A DNA stretch of 64,000 nucleotides from Mycobacterium sp. MYCO198283 (GCF_021213805.1 NZ_JAJQJI010000011.1:34412-98411), one strand, 5' to 3'. Shown: positions 40,603 to 49,616, numbered from the stretch's first letter. Notes: generated by a model not told the origin, from the letters alone. Numbers and translations: made by a program.

Positions 40603-41439
40603 ATGAGCAGTGCAGCTGTCCTCATTCCCGCCGACCACCCCACCTCCACCACCGCGCCCCGCTACACCCTGCTGCTGTCCACCGACCCCGCGCTGATCGA
40701 GGCCGCGCAGCGGCTGCGCCACGACGTCTTCGCCGCCGAACCCGGTTACGCCTTCTCCGGCGACGGCGCGGCCGACGGGCTCGACGCCGACCGCTTCGAC
40801 GAGTTCTGCGACCACCTGCTGGTGCGCGACGACACCTCGGACGCCGTCGTCGGCTGCTACCGGATGCTGCCGCCGCCCGCCGCGATCGCCGCCGGCTCGC
40901 TGTACCTGGCCACCGAGTTCGAGATCTCGGCGCTCGACCCGCTGCGGCCCTCGCTCGTCGAGATGGGCCGCGCGGTGGTGCACCCTGCACACCGCAACGG
41001 GGCCGTGGTGCTGCTGATGTGGTCGGGAATCCTCGCCTACCTCGACCGCTGCGGATACGATCACGTCACCGGCTGCGTCTCGGTGCCCGTCGCGGACGGC
41101 GGCCAGCCGCCCGGCGCCCTGCTGCGTGGGGTGCGCGACGTGGTGCGACGCCGGCACGCGGCGCCCCCGGAGTTCACCGTCCACCCGTACCGGCCGGTGG
41201 TCGTCGACGGTCGACTTCTCGACGAGCTGCCCGCACCCGCCCGGGTGGCCGTCCCGCCGCTGCTGCGCGGCTACCTGCGCCTGGGCGCCGGCATCTGCGG
41301 CGAACCCGCCCACGACCCCGCGTTCGGCGTCGGGGACTTCCCGGCGCTGCTGGACAAGCGCCGCGCCGACGTCCGCTATCTGCGCAGGCTGCGGTCCGCG
41401 GCCCGAGCGGCCGGGCCGGCCCCGGAGTCGGCGCGGTGA
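40603..41439 (+). CDS. GNAT-type N-acyltransferase (OlsB/hemolysin-like, Rv3027c)
   Basis: A 278-residue protein of the Acetyltransf_5 group: YTLLLSTDPALIEAAQRLRHDVFAAE at the N-terminus, VVGCYRMLPP, and VEMGRAVVHPAHRNGAVVLLMWSGIL as acyl-CoA binding loop. The fold is shared with OlsB, which attaches a 3-hydroxyacyl chain to ornithine. The next gene, overlapping by GTGA, encodes a PlsC-type acyltransferase like OlsA, so the pair looks like an ornithine-lipid-type two-step acylation unit. The substrate is inferred only. Confidence 0.83.
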   Translation: MSSAAVLIPADHPTSTTAPRYTLLLSTDPALIEAAQRLRHDVFAAEPGYAFSGDGAADGLDADRFDEFCDHLLVRDDTSDAVVGCYRMLPPPAAIAAGSLYLATEFEISALDPLRPSLVEMGRAVVHPAHRNGAVVLLMWSGILAYLDRCGYDHVTGCVSVPVADGGQPPGALLRGVRDVVRRRHAAPPEFTVHPYRPVVVDGRLLDELPAPARVAVPPLLRGYLRLGAGICGEPAHDPAFGVGDFPALLDKRRADVRYLRRLRSAARAAGPAPESAR

Positions 41440-42257
41440 CCACCCACGCCTGGCTGCCCCACTCCGGCTGCTCCGCGGCCTGCCTGCCGGACGCCGCCGC
41501 GCGGCGGGGTCTCGGCGCACTGCGCGTGGCGCTGCGGTTCCCGGCGCTGCTGGCCGTGCTGTCGGCGTTCGCGCTGCTCGTCGTTCCGGTGCCGGGCCGG
41601 CCCGCGCTGCAGCGCGCGCTGTGCCGGGCGCTGCTGCGCTGCCTCGGCATCCGGGTGGCCGTCACCGGCGGACCGGTGCGCAACGTGGCCGGGGTGCTGG
41701 TGGTGAGCGACCACGTGTCATGGGTCGACGCGGTCGTGATCGCCGCGGTGATGCCCGGCACGTTCGTCGCCCGCGCCGACCTGTTGACCTGGCCGGCGCT
41801 GGGCGCGCTGGCCCGCCGCACCGGCGTCATCCCCATCGACCGGGCCAGCCTGCGCGGCCTGCCCGCCGTCGTGACCGCCGTCGCGGCCCGGCTGGGCGCC
41901 GGGCGCACCGTCGTCGCGTTCCCGGAGGGCACCACCTGGTGCGGCCGCAGCCGCGGCACCTTTGCGCCCGCGATGTTCCAGGCCGCAATCGACGCCGGCC
42001 GGCCGGTGCAGCCGCTGCGGCTGGCCTACCGCGACGGGGCCGGCGCCGCGTCGACGGTCCCGGCGTTCGTCGGCGACGACACGCTGCTGCGGTCGGTGCT
42101 GCGCACCATCCGCGCCGGCCGCACGGTCGCCGAGCTGGAGGTGGCGTCGCTGCAGCTGCCCGGCGCCGACCGCCGGAACCTCGCGGCGCGCTGCCAACGC
42201 GAAGTCCGCGGACCCGTCGCGAGCCGGCGCGTCACCGGCTCCGCGGTCGCCGCCTAG
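41436..42257 (+). CDS. 1-acyl-glycerol-phosphate acyltransferase (PlsC/OlsA-like, Rv3026c)
   Basis: The 273-residue membrane-associated acyltransferase has the catalytic HX4D motif in SDHVSWVDAV (about residue 92), the phosphate/glycerol site FPEGTTWCGRSRG and an N-terminal hydrophobic helix (LAVLSAFALLVVPVPG). GTG 41436 overlaps the stop of the GNAT gene. It could acylate lysophosphatidate or, given the neighbour, lyso-ornithine lipid. Confidence 0.87.
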   Translation: MTTHAWLPHSGCSAACLPDAAARRGLGALRVALRFPALLAVLSAFALLVVPVPGRPALQRALCRALLRCLGIRVAVTGGPVRNVAGVLVVSDHVSWVDAVVIAAVMPGTFVARADLLTWPALGALARRTGVIPIDRASLRGLPAVVTAVAARLGAGRTVVAFPEGTTWCGRSRGTFAPAMFQAAIDAGRPVQPLRLAYRDGAGAASTVPAFVGDDTLLRSVLRTIRAGRTVAELEVASLQLPGADRRNLAARCQREVRGPVASRRVTGSAVAA

Positions 42258-42300
42258 CAGGCCCGGCCGCGACCACCGCGAGGGCTAAACTGGGCGGTCT

Positions 42301-43497
42301 ATGTCCTCCCGGCCTCGCGCGTACCTCGATCACGCCGCCAACACCCCGATGTTCCCCGCGGCCATCGAGGCGATGACGGCAGTGCTCGCGACGGCCGGCA
42401 ACGCCTCGTCGCTGCACACCGCGGGTCGCACCGCCCGCCGGCGCGTCGAGGAGTCCCGCGAGACCGTGGCGTCGGCGCTGGGAGCGCGGCCCTCGGAGGT
42501 CGTCTTCACCGCCGGCGGCACCGACAGCGACAACCTGGCGGTGAAGGGCATCTACTGGGCCCGTCGCGACGCCGATCCCGCGCGGCGGCGCATCGTGTCC
42601 ACGGCGATCGAGCACCACGCCGTCCTCGATTCGGTCGAGTGGCTGGCCGAGCACGAGGGCGCCGAGATCACCTGGCTGCCGTCCGGCCCCGACGGCGCGG
42701 TCTCGCCGGCCGCCCTGCGCGAGGTGCTGCAGGCGCACGACGACATTGCCCTGGTCACCGCGATGTGGGCCAACAACGAGATCGGCACCATCCTGCCGAT
42801 CCACGACCTCGCCGCCGTCGCCGCCGAGTTCGGGGTGCCGATGCACTCCGACGCGGTGCAGGTGGTCGGCCAGCTGCCGGTGAGCTTCGCCGAGAGCGGG
42901 TTGTCGGCGATGAGCGTGGCCGCCCACAAGTTCGGCGGGCCCACCGGCGTGGGCGCCCTGCTGCTGCGGCGCGACACGGCCTGCGTGCCGCTGCTGCACG
43001 GCGGCGGGCAGGAACGCGACGTGCGGTCCGGCACCGCGGACGTCGCGGCCGTGGTGGCGATGGCGGTCGCGGCCCGCATCGCGGTGGACGGTGTCGCCGC
43101 CCACAGCGCCCGCGTCCAGGCCTTGCGCGACCGTCTCGTCGCCGAGGTCCTCGCGCGCATCCCCGACACCTACGTCAACGGCGCGGCGGGCGCTCACCGG
43201 CTGCCCGGCAACGCGCACTTCACGTTCCGCGGCTGCGAGGGCGACTCGCTGCTGATGCTGCTCGACGCCAACGGCATCGAGTGCTCGACGGGCTCGGCCT
43301 GCACCGCCGGCGTCGCGCAGGCCTCCCACGTGCTGCTGGCGATGGGCGCCGACCCGGTGGACGCGCGCGGCTCGCTGCGGTTGTCCCTCGGCCACACCAG
43401 CACCGCGGCCGACGTGGATGCCGTGCTCGACGTGCTGCCCGGGGCGGTGGCGCGGGCCCGCGACGCGGCGCTGGCCAGTGCGGGAGCCCGAAGCTGA
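42301..43497 (+). CDS. Cysteine desulfurase (IscS/NifS-type, Rv3025c)
   Basis: A 398-residue fold-type I PLP enzyme: YLDHAANTPM at the N-terminus, the PLP lysine in SVAAHKFGGPTGVG and the active-site cysteine in ECSTGSACTAG. It provides persulfide sulfur for tRNA 2-thiouridine through the adjacent mnmA, whose ATG overlaps its TGA, and for other sulfur acceptors. TAAACT at 42286-42291, 9 bases before ATG 42301, is a plausible -10 element. Confidence 0.94.
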   Translation: MSSRPRAYLDHAANTPMFPAAIEAMTAVLATAGNASSLHTAGRTARRRVEESRETVASALGARPSEVVFTAGGTDSDNLAVKGIYWARRDADPARRRIVSTAIEHHAVLDSVEWLAEHEGAEITWLPSGPDGAVSPAALREVLQAHDDIALVTAMWANNEIGTILPIHDLAAVAAEFGVPMHSDAVQVVGQLPVSFAESGLSAMSVAAHKFGGPTGVGALLLRRDTACVPLLHGGGQERDVRSGTADVAAVVAMAVAARIAVDGVAAHSARVQALRDRLVAEVLARIPDTYVNGAAGAHRLPGNAHFTFRGCEGDSLLMLLDANGIECSTGSACTAGVAQASHVLLAMGADPVDARGSLRLSLGHTSTAADVDAVLDVLPGAVARARDAALASAGARS

Positions 43498-44591
43498 TGC
43501 GCATCCTGGCGGCGATGAGCGGTGGCGTCGACTCGTCGGTGGCCGCGGCGCGCCTGGTCGACGCCGGCCACGACGTCGTCGGTGTCCACCTGGCGCTGTC
43601 GGCGTCGCCCGGCACGCTGCGCACCGGCGCCCGCGGCTGCTGCTCGAAGGAGGACGCCGGCGATGCCCGCCGCGTCGCCGACATCCTCGGCATCCCGTTC
43701 TACGTGTGGGACTTCGCCGACCGGTTCGCCGCCGACGTGGTCGACGACTTCGTGGCGCAGTACGCGGCCGGCCGCACGCCCAACCCGTGCGTGCAGTGCA
43801 ATCAGCGGATCAAGTTCGCGGCGCTGGCCGACCGGGCGCTCGCGCTGGGCTTCGACGCCGTCGCCACCGGCCACTACGCGCGGCTGCGCGACGGTCGGCT
43901 GCGGCGCGCCGTCGACGCCGACAAGGACCAGTCGTACGTGCTGGCGGTGCTCACCGCCGAGCAGCTGCGCCACGCGGTGTTCCCGGTGGGCGACTCCCCC
44001 AAGGCGCAGATCCGCGCCGAGGCCGCGGCGCGCGGGCTGGCGGTCGCCGACAAACCCGACAGCCACGACATTTGCTTCATCCCGTCGGGGGACACCCGGG
44101 CCTTTCTGGGTGCGCGGATCGGCGTGCGGCCCGGTGCCGTGGTCGACCGCGGCGGGCAGGTGCTCGCCGAGCACGCCGGCGTCCACGGCTTCACCATCGG
44201 CCAGCGCAAGGGCCTCGGCATCGCCGGCCCCGGGCCCGACGGCCGGCCCCGCTACGTCACCGCCATCGACCCGGACACCGCGACCGTGCACGTCGGCGCC
44301 GCGGAGGACCTCGACGTCACCGCGCTGACCGGCGAGTCCCCGGTGTTCCCCGCGGGACAGCCGTTCGACGGTCCGGTGGAATGCGTGGCGCAGGTGCGCG
44401 CCCACGGCGGGATCGCCGATGCGGTCGCGCAGTACGACGGCGCCACGCTGCAGATCGCGCTGCGGTCACCGGTGCGGGGCGTCGCCGCCGGGCAGACCGT
44501 GGTGCTCTACCGGCCCGACCCCGCCGGCGACGAGGTGATCGCCGGCGCGACCATCGCTAGTGCTCGCCGGCCTTCTCCGCCAGCCGGCTGA
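43497..44591 (+). CDS. mnmA: tRNA-specific 2-thiouridylase MnmA
   Basis: The 364-residue enzyme has a PP-loop ATP pyrophosphatase motif AMSGGVDSSVAA (residues 5-16), the tRNA-contact and catalytic cysteine segment NPCVQCNQRIKF, the second cysteine in SHDICFIPSGD and a C-terminal beta-barrel (YVTAIDPDTATVHVGA). It thiolates U34 of Lys, Glu and Gln tRNAs with sulfur from the upstream desulfurase. Its last 35 bases overlap the convergent lipoprotein gene. In M. tuberculosis an ESX/PPE block lies in this interval and is absent here. Confidence 0.94.
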   Translation: MRILAAMSGGVDSSVAAARLVDAGHDVVGVHLALSASPGTLRTGARGCCSKEDAGDARRVADILGIPFYVWDFADRFAADVVDDFVAQYAAGRTPNPCVQCNQRIKFAALADRALALGFDAVATGHYARLRDGRLRRAVDADKDQSYVLAVLTAEQLRHAVFPVGDSPKAQIRAEAAARGLAVADKPDSHDICFIPSGDTRAFLGARIGVRPGAVVDRGGQVLAEHAGVHGFTIGQRKGLGIAGPGPDGRPRYVTAIDPDTATVHVGAAEDLDVTALTGESPVFPAGQPFDGPVECVAQVRAHGGIADAVAQYDGATLQIALRSPVRGVAAGQTVVLYRPDPAGDEVIAGATIASARRPSPPAG

Positions 44592-45171
44592 CCACCTGAT
44601 CGGCCGTCTCCGCGGCGAACCCGCAGCTGCTGGACGCCACGACGGCGTTGGCGATCAGGCGGTAGGACCGGCCGCAGGTCTGGGTGCGGCTGCTGATCGA
44701 CTCGCCCTCCACCCGCAGCTCGCCGACCAGCACCGGGGCGAACGGATCGGCACCGCAGCGCTTCACCGTGTCCGCCAGCGCGTCGAAGGCGGTGCTCGCG
44801 GCGTCGGCGTCGGAGTAGCCGGCGGCGGTCTCGGTGACGAATGCCTGCGGGTCGGCCACGGTGTAGCGGCGCGACGCGAAGTGGGCGACCGTGCCGAACG
44901 CCGCGGTGTCGCGGTAGATGAACTGGCAGGGCTCGGGAAGGCTCTTGGCGTGGTCCTCGTCGTCGGCGGGCTGGGTCACCTCGCCGCCCGACTCGGTGAG
45001 CTTGTCGCCGGCGCCGGTGAGCCGGGCCAGCTCGGCCTTGTCCAGCAGCACGCCCCCGACGTCCACCTGGTGTTCGGCGCCACCACCGCCGCCACCACCA
45101 CCGCCGCACGCCGCGGTCAGGCCGGCCGCGACGGCGCCGATCGCCACTACACGCATCGCGCGTGTCACCAT
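44557..45171 (-). CDS. lpqA: Lipoprotein LpqA-like, PknH-type sensor domain
   Basis: The 204-residue protein has a signal peptide MRVVAIGAVAAGLTAAC with lipobox cysteine, then an uninterrupted run of nine glycines and a domain resembling the extracellular sensor of PknH and related lipoproteins. Four cysteines (PCQF, RCGAD, TCGRS, SSCGF) suggest two disulfides. ATG 45171 is set by AGGAGGGCTC directly upstream. Anchored in the outer leaflet of the plasma membrane; the ligand is unknown. Confidence 0.83.
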   Translation of the reverse strand: MVTRAMRVVAIGAVAAGLTAACGGGGGGGGGAEHQVDVGGVLLDKAELARLTGAGDKLTESGGEVTQPADDEDHAKSLPEPCQFIYRDTAAFGTVAHFASRRYTVADPQAFVTETAAGYSDADAASTAFDALADTVKRCGADPFAPVLVGELRVEGESISSRTQTCGRSYRLIANAVVASSSCGFAAETADQVVSRLAEKAGEH

Positions 45172-45259
45172 GAGCCCTCCTTGCCTGCCAGCCGGTTGTC
45201 CGCCCGCCGACAGTAGCGGAGGGCGGTGCCACCCGCGCACCTCCCATCGCGCGGTCGAA

Positions 45260-45265
45260 TAGTGT
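45260..45265 (+). promoter_or_regulatory. -10-like hexamer (TAGTGT) for the MetE-like gene
   Basis: TAGTGT ends 6 bases before GTG 45272, as in other leaderless genes of this window. Confidence 0.35.
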
Positions 45266-45271
45266 TGGACG

Positions 45272-46282
45272 GTGAGTGTTTTCGCTGCTGCCACCGGTGT
45301 GGGTTCGTGGCCCGGCGGCAATCCGCACGAAGCGGCCGCCACCGTGGTCGGCGAGCTGCACACCCTGCCGCACCTGGTGGAGCTGCCCGCGCGCGGTGTC
45401 GGTGCGGACGTCATCGGCCGCGCGGGCGCGCTGCTCGTCGACATCGCGATCGACACCGTCCCGCGCGGCTACCGGATCGCCGCCCGCCCCGGCGGCGTCA
45501 CCCGCCGCGCGATCGGCCTGCTCGACGAGGACCTGGACGCGCTGGAGGAGGCGTGGGAGCGCGCCGGGCTGCGGGGGGGCGGACGGCCGGTGAAGGTGCA
45601 GGCCGCCGGGCCGGTGACGCTGGCAGCTGAGCTGGAGCTGCCGAACGGGCACCGGGCGATCACCGATCCCGGCGCGCTGCGCGATCTCACCGCGTCGCTG
45701 GCCGAGGGGCTTGCCGTGCACCGCGCGGAGGTGGCGCGGCGGTTGCAGACCGACGTGGTGGTGCAGCTCGACGAGCCTTCGTTGCCGGCCGCCCTGGCCG
45801 GCAGGCTCACCGGGGTGACGAGCCTGAGTCCGGTCCATCCGGTCGACGAACCGGTGGCGGTCGAACTGCTCGACGCGGTCGTCGCCGCGGTGGGTCCGGC
45901 GGTCGCGGTGCACTGCTGTGGCGCCGAGCCGCCGTGGCGGGTGTTCGGCCGCAGCACCGTCGCCGCGGTGTCGGTCGACGCGGCCACGCTGGGCGCCGCC
46001 GACCTCGACGGCATCGGCGAGTTCGTCGACAGCGGCCGGACCGTGCTGCTCGGCGTCATCCCCGCCGCGGCGCCCGCCGGACAGCCGTCGGCGCAGCAGG
46101 CGGCGGAGGCGGCCGCGCAGCTCACCGACCGGCTGGGCTTTCCGCGGCCGGTCCTGCGCGACCGCGTCGGGGTGACGCCCGGCTGCGGCCTCGCCGGCGC
46201 CACGCCGAGCTGGGCACGCCGGGCGGTCACCCTCGCTCAACAGGTCGCCGACGCCTTCGCCGACGACCCCGACGCGATCTGA
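45272..46282 (+). CDS. MetE C-terminal domain-like protein (Rv3015c)
   Basis: A 336-residue protein with the TIM-barrel of cobalamin-independent methionine synthase but without its N-terminal half. It starts ATGVGSWPGGNPHEAA. Zinc ligands are plausible in VAVHCCGAEPPW and TPGCGLAGATPSWA, and the substrate segment VQLDEPSLPAAL is conserved. Stand-alone MetE-C proteins can methylate homocysteine-like thiols in some organisms; activity here is unproven. Zinc and thiol chemistry is the safest inference. Confidence 0.83.
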   Translation: MSVFAAATGVGSWPGGNPHEAAATVVGELHTLPHLVELPARGVGADVIGRAGALLVDIAIDTVPRGYRIAARPGGVTRRAIGLLDEDLDALEEAWERAGLRGGGRPVKVQAAGPVTLAAELELPNGHRAITDPGALRDLTASLAEGLAVHRAEVARRLQTDVVVQLDEPSLPAALAGRLTGVTSLSPVHPVDEPVAVELLDAVVAAVGPAVAVHCCGAEPPWRVFGRSTVAAVSVDAATLGAADLDGIGEFVDSGRTVLLGVIPAAAPAGQPSAQQAAEAAAQLTDRLGFPRPVLRDRVGVTPGCGLAGATPSWARRAVTLAQQVADAFADDPDAI

Positions 46283-46302
46283 GCGCCGTCGCCGGTGAAG
46301 CC

Positions 46303-46698
46303 TCAGCCGCCGTCGAGGCGCTTGAGCAGCCGCTTCGGCGCCACCAGCCGGTACGAGGCGTCGATGAGCTCACCGACCTCGTCCCAGTCGACGTCCGCCG
46401 CGTCGAAGTCGAGCCCCAGCCAGGCGTGCGGCCCCAGGTAGGCGGGGGTGAAGAACCGGGGATCCTGCGCCAGCGCGGGGCGGTCCTCGTCGCCGACCTT
46501 CACCAGCAGCGAGTGGGGCACCGGCGTCATCGCGCCCTCGCCCTTGATCCTGCCGCCGTACACCGCGAACATCTTCGGGGCGCTGAACGTCGGCCGGCCC
46601 CACGACACCTTCTCGACGGCCTCCGGATAGCTCAGGGCGATGCGGCGCACCTCGCGCAGCCAGGGGTCGTCGTCGTCGAACATGGCGGGATGCGGCAC
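46303..46698 (-). CDS. MmcQ/YjbR-family protein
   Basis: A 131-residue protein with the family core EVRRIALSYPEAVEKVSWGRPTFSAPKMFAVYGG, SLLVKVGDEDRPALAQDPRFF and YLGPHAWLGLDFDAADVDWDEVGELIDASYRLVAPKRL (in parts). The fold is a CyaY-like double-wing DNA-binding or small ligand-binding module of unknown role. A GTG at 46698 is used; an ATG five codons later (46683) is an alternative start. It is convergent with the MetE-like gene and divergent from ligA. Confidence 0.78.
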   Translation of the reverse strand: MPHPAMFDDDDPWLREVRRIALSYPEAVEKVSWGRPTFSAPKMFAVYGGRIKGEGAMTPVPHSLLVKVGDEDRPALAQDPRFFTPAYLGPHAWLGLDFDAADVDWDEVGELIDASYRLVAPKRLLKRLDGG

Positions 46699-46744
46699 GC
46701 CGGCAAGCCTAACGAGCGTCCCCGGCGCTGTCGGCCCCCTTCGA

Positions 46745-46750
46745 TAGCCT
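46745..46750 (+). promoter_or_regulatory. -10-like hexamer (TAGCCT) for ligA
   Basis: TAGCCT ends 6 bases before ATG 46757. Confidence 0.35.
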
Positions 46751-46756
46751 GCTCGA

Positions 46757-48868
46757 ATGGGTTCTGCAGAGGCTGACGCGCAGCTGCGGCGGCGCTGGCA
46801 GTCGTTGGCCGACGAGGTGCGCGGACACCAGTTCCGCTACTACGTCAAGGATGCGCCGATCATCACCGACGCAGCGTTCGACGCGCTGCTGCGCGAACTG
46901 CAGCAGCTCGAAGACGCCCATCCCGAGCTGCGCACGCCGGACTCACCGACGCAGCTGGTAGGCGGCGCCGGCTTCGCCACCGAATTCGCCCCGGCCGAAC
47001 ACCTCGAGCGCATGCTCAGCCTCGACAACGTGTTCACCCCCGACGAGCTGGCCGCCTGGGCGGCGCGACTCGAGGGCGAGCTCGGTCCCGACGTCGCACG
47101 CGACGCGCACTACCTGTGCGAGCTCAAGATCGACGGCGTCGCGCTCGCGCTGGTCTACCGCGACGGCCGGCTCGCGCGGGCCGCCACCCGCGGCGACGGG
47201 CGCACCGGGGAGGACGTCACGCTGAACGCCCGCACCATCGAGGACATCCCCGAAACCCTCACGGCGGGCACGGAATTCCCGATCCCGGCGGTGCTCGAGG
47301 TGCGGGGCGAGGTGTTCTTCCGGGTGGCCGACTTCGAGGCGCTCAACGCCTCCCTCGTCGCCGAGGGCAAGGCGCCGTTCGCCAACCCCCGCAACAGCGC
47401 GGCGGGCTCGCTGCGCCAGAAGAACCCCGCGGTCACGGCACGGCGGCGGCTGCGGATGATCTGCCACGGCCTCGGCCGCGTCGAGCACGCCGCGGGGTTT
47501 TCGTTCACCACCCAGCACGACGCCTACCTCGCGCTGCGGGCCTGGGGCCTGCCGGTCTCCGCCCACACCGCCCGGGTGCAGGGCGTCGAGGCGGTCGGCG
47601 AACGGGTGGCGTACTGGGGCGAACACCGCCACGACGTCGAGCACGAGATCGACGGGCTGGTGGTGAAGGTCGACGAGGTGGCGCTGCAGCGGCGGCTCGG
47701 GTCGACGTCGCGGGCGCCGCGCTGGGCCATCGCCTACAAGTATCCGCCGGAGGAGGCGCAGACCGAGCTGCTCGACATTCGGGTCAACGTCGGGCGCACC
47801 GGGCGCGTGACGCCGTTCGCCTACATGCGGCCGGTCAAGGTCGCCGGATCCACCGTCGGTGTCGCGACACTGCACAACGCCTCGGAGGTCAAACGCAAGG
47901 GCGTGCTGATCGGCGACACCGTGGTCATCCGCAAGGCCGGCGACGTGATCCCCGAGGTGCTCGGGCCGGTCGTCGAGCTGCGCGACGGCACCGAGCGGGA
48001 ATTCGAGATGCCCACCCACTGCCCGGAGTGCGGCAGCCCGCTGGCGCCGAGCAAGGAGGGCGACGCCGACATCCGCTGCCCGAACTCCCGGTCGTGTCCG
48101 GCGCAGTTGCGCGAGCGCGTGTTCCACGTCGCGGGCCGCGGCGCCTTCGACATCGAGGGCCTGGGCTACGAGGCCGGCATCGCGCTGCTGCAGGCCCATG
48201 TCATCGCCGACGAGGGCGATTTGTTCACGCTCACCGAGCAGGACCTGCTCCGGACCCCGCTGTTCACCACCAAGGCCGGCACGCTCAGCGCCAACGGCAA
48301 ACGGCTGCTGGCGAACCTCGACAAGGCCAAGGCGCAGCCGCTGTGGCGGGTGCTGGTGGCGTTGTCCATCCGGCACGTGGGACCCACCGCGGCCCGCGCG
48401 CTGGCCGGCGAATTCGGCAGCCTCGACGCCATCGAGGCCGCCACGCAGGAGCAGCTCGCGGCCGTCGAGGGCGTCGGCCCCACCATCGCGGCGGCGGTCA
48501 AGGAGTGGTTCGCCGTCGACTGGCACCGGGCGATCGTCGACAAGTGGCGGGCCGCCGGGGTGCGGATGGCCGACGAACGCGACAGCGGGGTGCCGCGCAC
48601 GCTCGAAGGGCTGACCATCGTCGTCACCGGTTCGCTCACCGGGTTCTCCCGCGACGAGGCGAAGGAGGCCATCCTGGCGCGCGGCGGCAAGGCGGCGGGC
48701 TCGGTGTCGAAGAAGACGTCCTACGTCGTCGCCGGTGACGCGCCGGGGTCGAAGTACGACAAGGCGATCGAGCTGGGCGTGCCGGTGCTCGACGAGGACG
48801 GGTTCCGCGCCCTGCTCGAGCACGGCCCGCCCGCCGCGCCGGCCACCGACGGCGAGGAAGACGGCTAG
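46757..48868 (+). CDS. ligA: NAD-dependent DNA ligase LigA
   Basis: The 703-residue replicative ligase has all domains: Ia (HQFRYYVKDAPIITDAAFD binds NMN), the adenylation site with Lys124 in CELKIDGVAL, the OB fold, a Cys4 zinc finger (CPECGSPL...IRCPNSRSC), helix-hairpin-helix repeats and a C-terminal BRCT domain (LEGLTIVVTGSLTGFSRDEAK). It seals nicks using NAD+ and is essential in bacteria. Its TAG shares the palindrome CTAG with the stop codon of the convergent ACT-domain gene. Confidence 0.97.
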   Translation: MGSAEADAQLRRRWQSLADEVRGHQFRYYVKDAPIITDAAFDALLRELQQLEDAHPELRTPDSPTQLVGGAGFATEFAPAEHLERMLSLDNVFTPDELAAWAARLEGELGPDVARDAHYLCELKIDGVALALVYRDGRLARAATRGDGRTGEDVTLNARTIEDIPETLTAGTEFPIPAVLEVRGEVFFRVADFEALNASLVAEGKAPFANPRNSAAGSLRQKNPAVTARRRLRMICHGLGRVEHAAGFSFTTQHDAYLALRAWGLPVSAHTARVQGVEAVGERVAYWGEHRHDVEHEIDGLVVKVDEVALQRRLGSTSRAPRWAIAYKYPPEEAQTELLDIRVNVGRTGRVTPFAYMRPVKVAGSTVGVATLHNASEVKRKGVLIGDTVVIRKAGDVIPEVLGPVVELRDGTEREFEMPTHCPECGSPLAPSKEGDADIRCPNSRSCPAQLRERVFHVAGRGAFDIEGLGYEAGIALLQAHVIADEGDLFTLTEQDLLRTPLFTTKAGTLSANGKRLLANLDKAKAQPLWRVLVALSIRHVGPTAARALAGEFGSLDAIEAATQEQLAAVEGVGPTIAAAVKEWFAVDWHRAIVDKWRAAGVRMADERDSGVPRTLEGLTIVVTGSLTGFSRDEAKEAILARGGKAAGSVSKKTSYVVAGDAPGSKYDKAIELGVPVLDEDGFRALLEHGPPAAPATDGEEDG

Positions 48869-49533
48869 CGCAGGATCGTCGCGACGATGCCGGCGAGGTA
48901 ACCGAGCCGGGCGACCTCGGAGGGCCGGAACTCCGGGCCGCCCGGACGGCCGAGCACGACGGCGGTGGTCGGCTCCCCGAGCGGCGCGGCCGCCATCGTG
49001 ATGTCCATGTCCCGCCACACCGGTGGCACCCAGTCGGCGGAGCCGTCGAGCACGGTGGCGCGGTCGAGGGGCAGCCACGGCGCCGACTCCGCCAGCGTTT
49101 CGGGCGCCCCGGCGCTGCCGGCGAGCCGCCGCAAGCTGCCCGGCTCGTCGGCGGTCGACCGCACCACCGAGCACCAGCCCACCCGCAGCACGCGCGGCGC
49201 CTGGTCGGCGAGCACCTGCAGCCGCTGCTCGCGGCCCCGGGCGGCCGCGACCCGATCGATCAGCTCCAATTCGCGGTGGGCCTCCAACAGGCCGGTGTGC
49301 GGACGGATGCTGTCGACGTACACGCCCTTGAGCGACTCGGCGGCGGTGATCAGCACGTCGGGCATGGCGCCCGGCGGCAGGTCGACCACCAGGTCGTCGA
49401 TCGCATAACCGGAGCTGCGCTCCACCACGTCGAGGGACAGGATGTCCGCGGCCACCGAGCCGAGCGCCACCGCCAGCGAACCGAGCGTGCCGGGCCGGTC
49501 CTCCAGCTGAACCCGCAGCAGATAGGAAGGCAC
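48865..49533 (-). CDS. ACT-domain protein (Rv3013-like)
   Basis: A 222-residue protein with an N-terminal ACT domain (SYLLRVQLEDRPGTLGSLAVALGSVAADILSLDVVER in parts), then a region ending FRPSEVARLGYLAGIVATILR. ACT domains bind amino acids; the partner is unknown. GTG 49533 is chosen because it gives the N-terminus of the 218-residue M. tuberculosis protein; a GTG at 49614 in the same frame would add 27 unlike residues and run into the gatC promoter. It is divergent from gatC. Confidence 0.85.
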   Translation of the reverse strand: MPSYLLRVQLEDRPGTLGSLAVALGSVAADILSLDVVERSSGYAIDDLVVDLPPGAMPDVLITAAESLKGVYVDSIRPHTGLLEAHRELELIDRVAAARGREQRLQVLADQAPRVLRVGWCSVVRSTADEPGSLRRLAGSAGAPETLAESAPWLPLDRATVLDGSADWVPPVWRDMDITMAAAPLGEPTTAVVLGRPGGPEFRPSEVARLGYLAGIVATILR

Positions 49534-49602
49534 GCGAACACTGTTCCACAGCGCGGGGTCCCGGGCATGTCGCGCCGGAGCGGTCGCCGCCGGCGAAGTC
49601 AG

Positions 49603-49608
49603 TAGGCT
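49603..49608 (+). promoter_or_regulatory. -10-like hexamer (TAGGCT) for gatC
   Basis: TAGGCT ends 8 bases before GTG 49617, a likely leaderless transcript of gatCA. Confidence 0.4.
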
Positions 49609-49616
49609 TGTCACCC

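Noticed and set aside
49534..49614. Longer N-terminus of the ACT-domain protein (GTG 49614)
   Set aside because: Adds 27 residues unlike the family and would overlap the gatC promoter; GTG 49533 gives the orthologue start.
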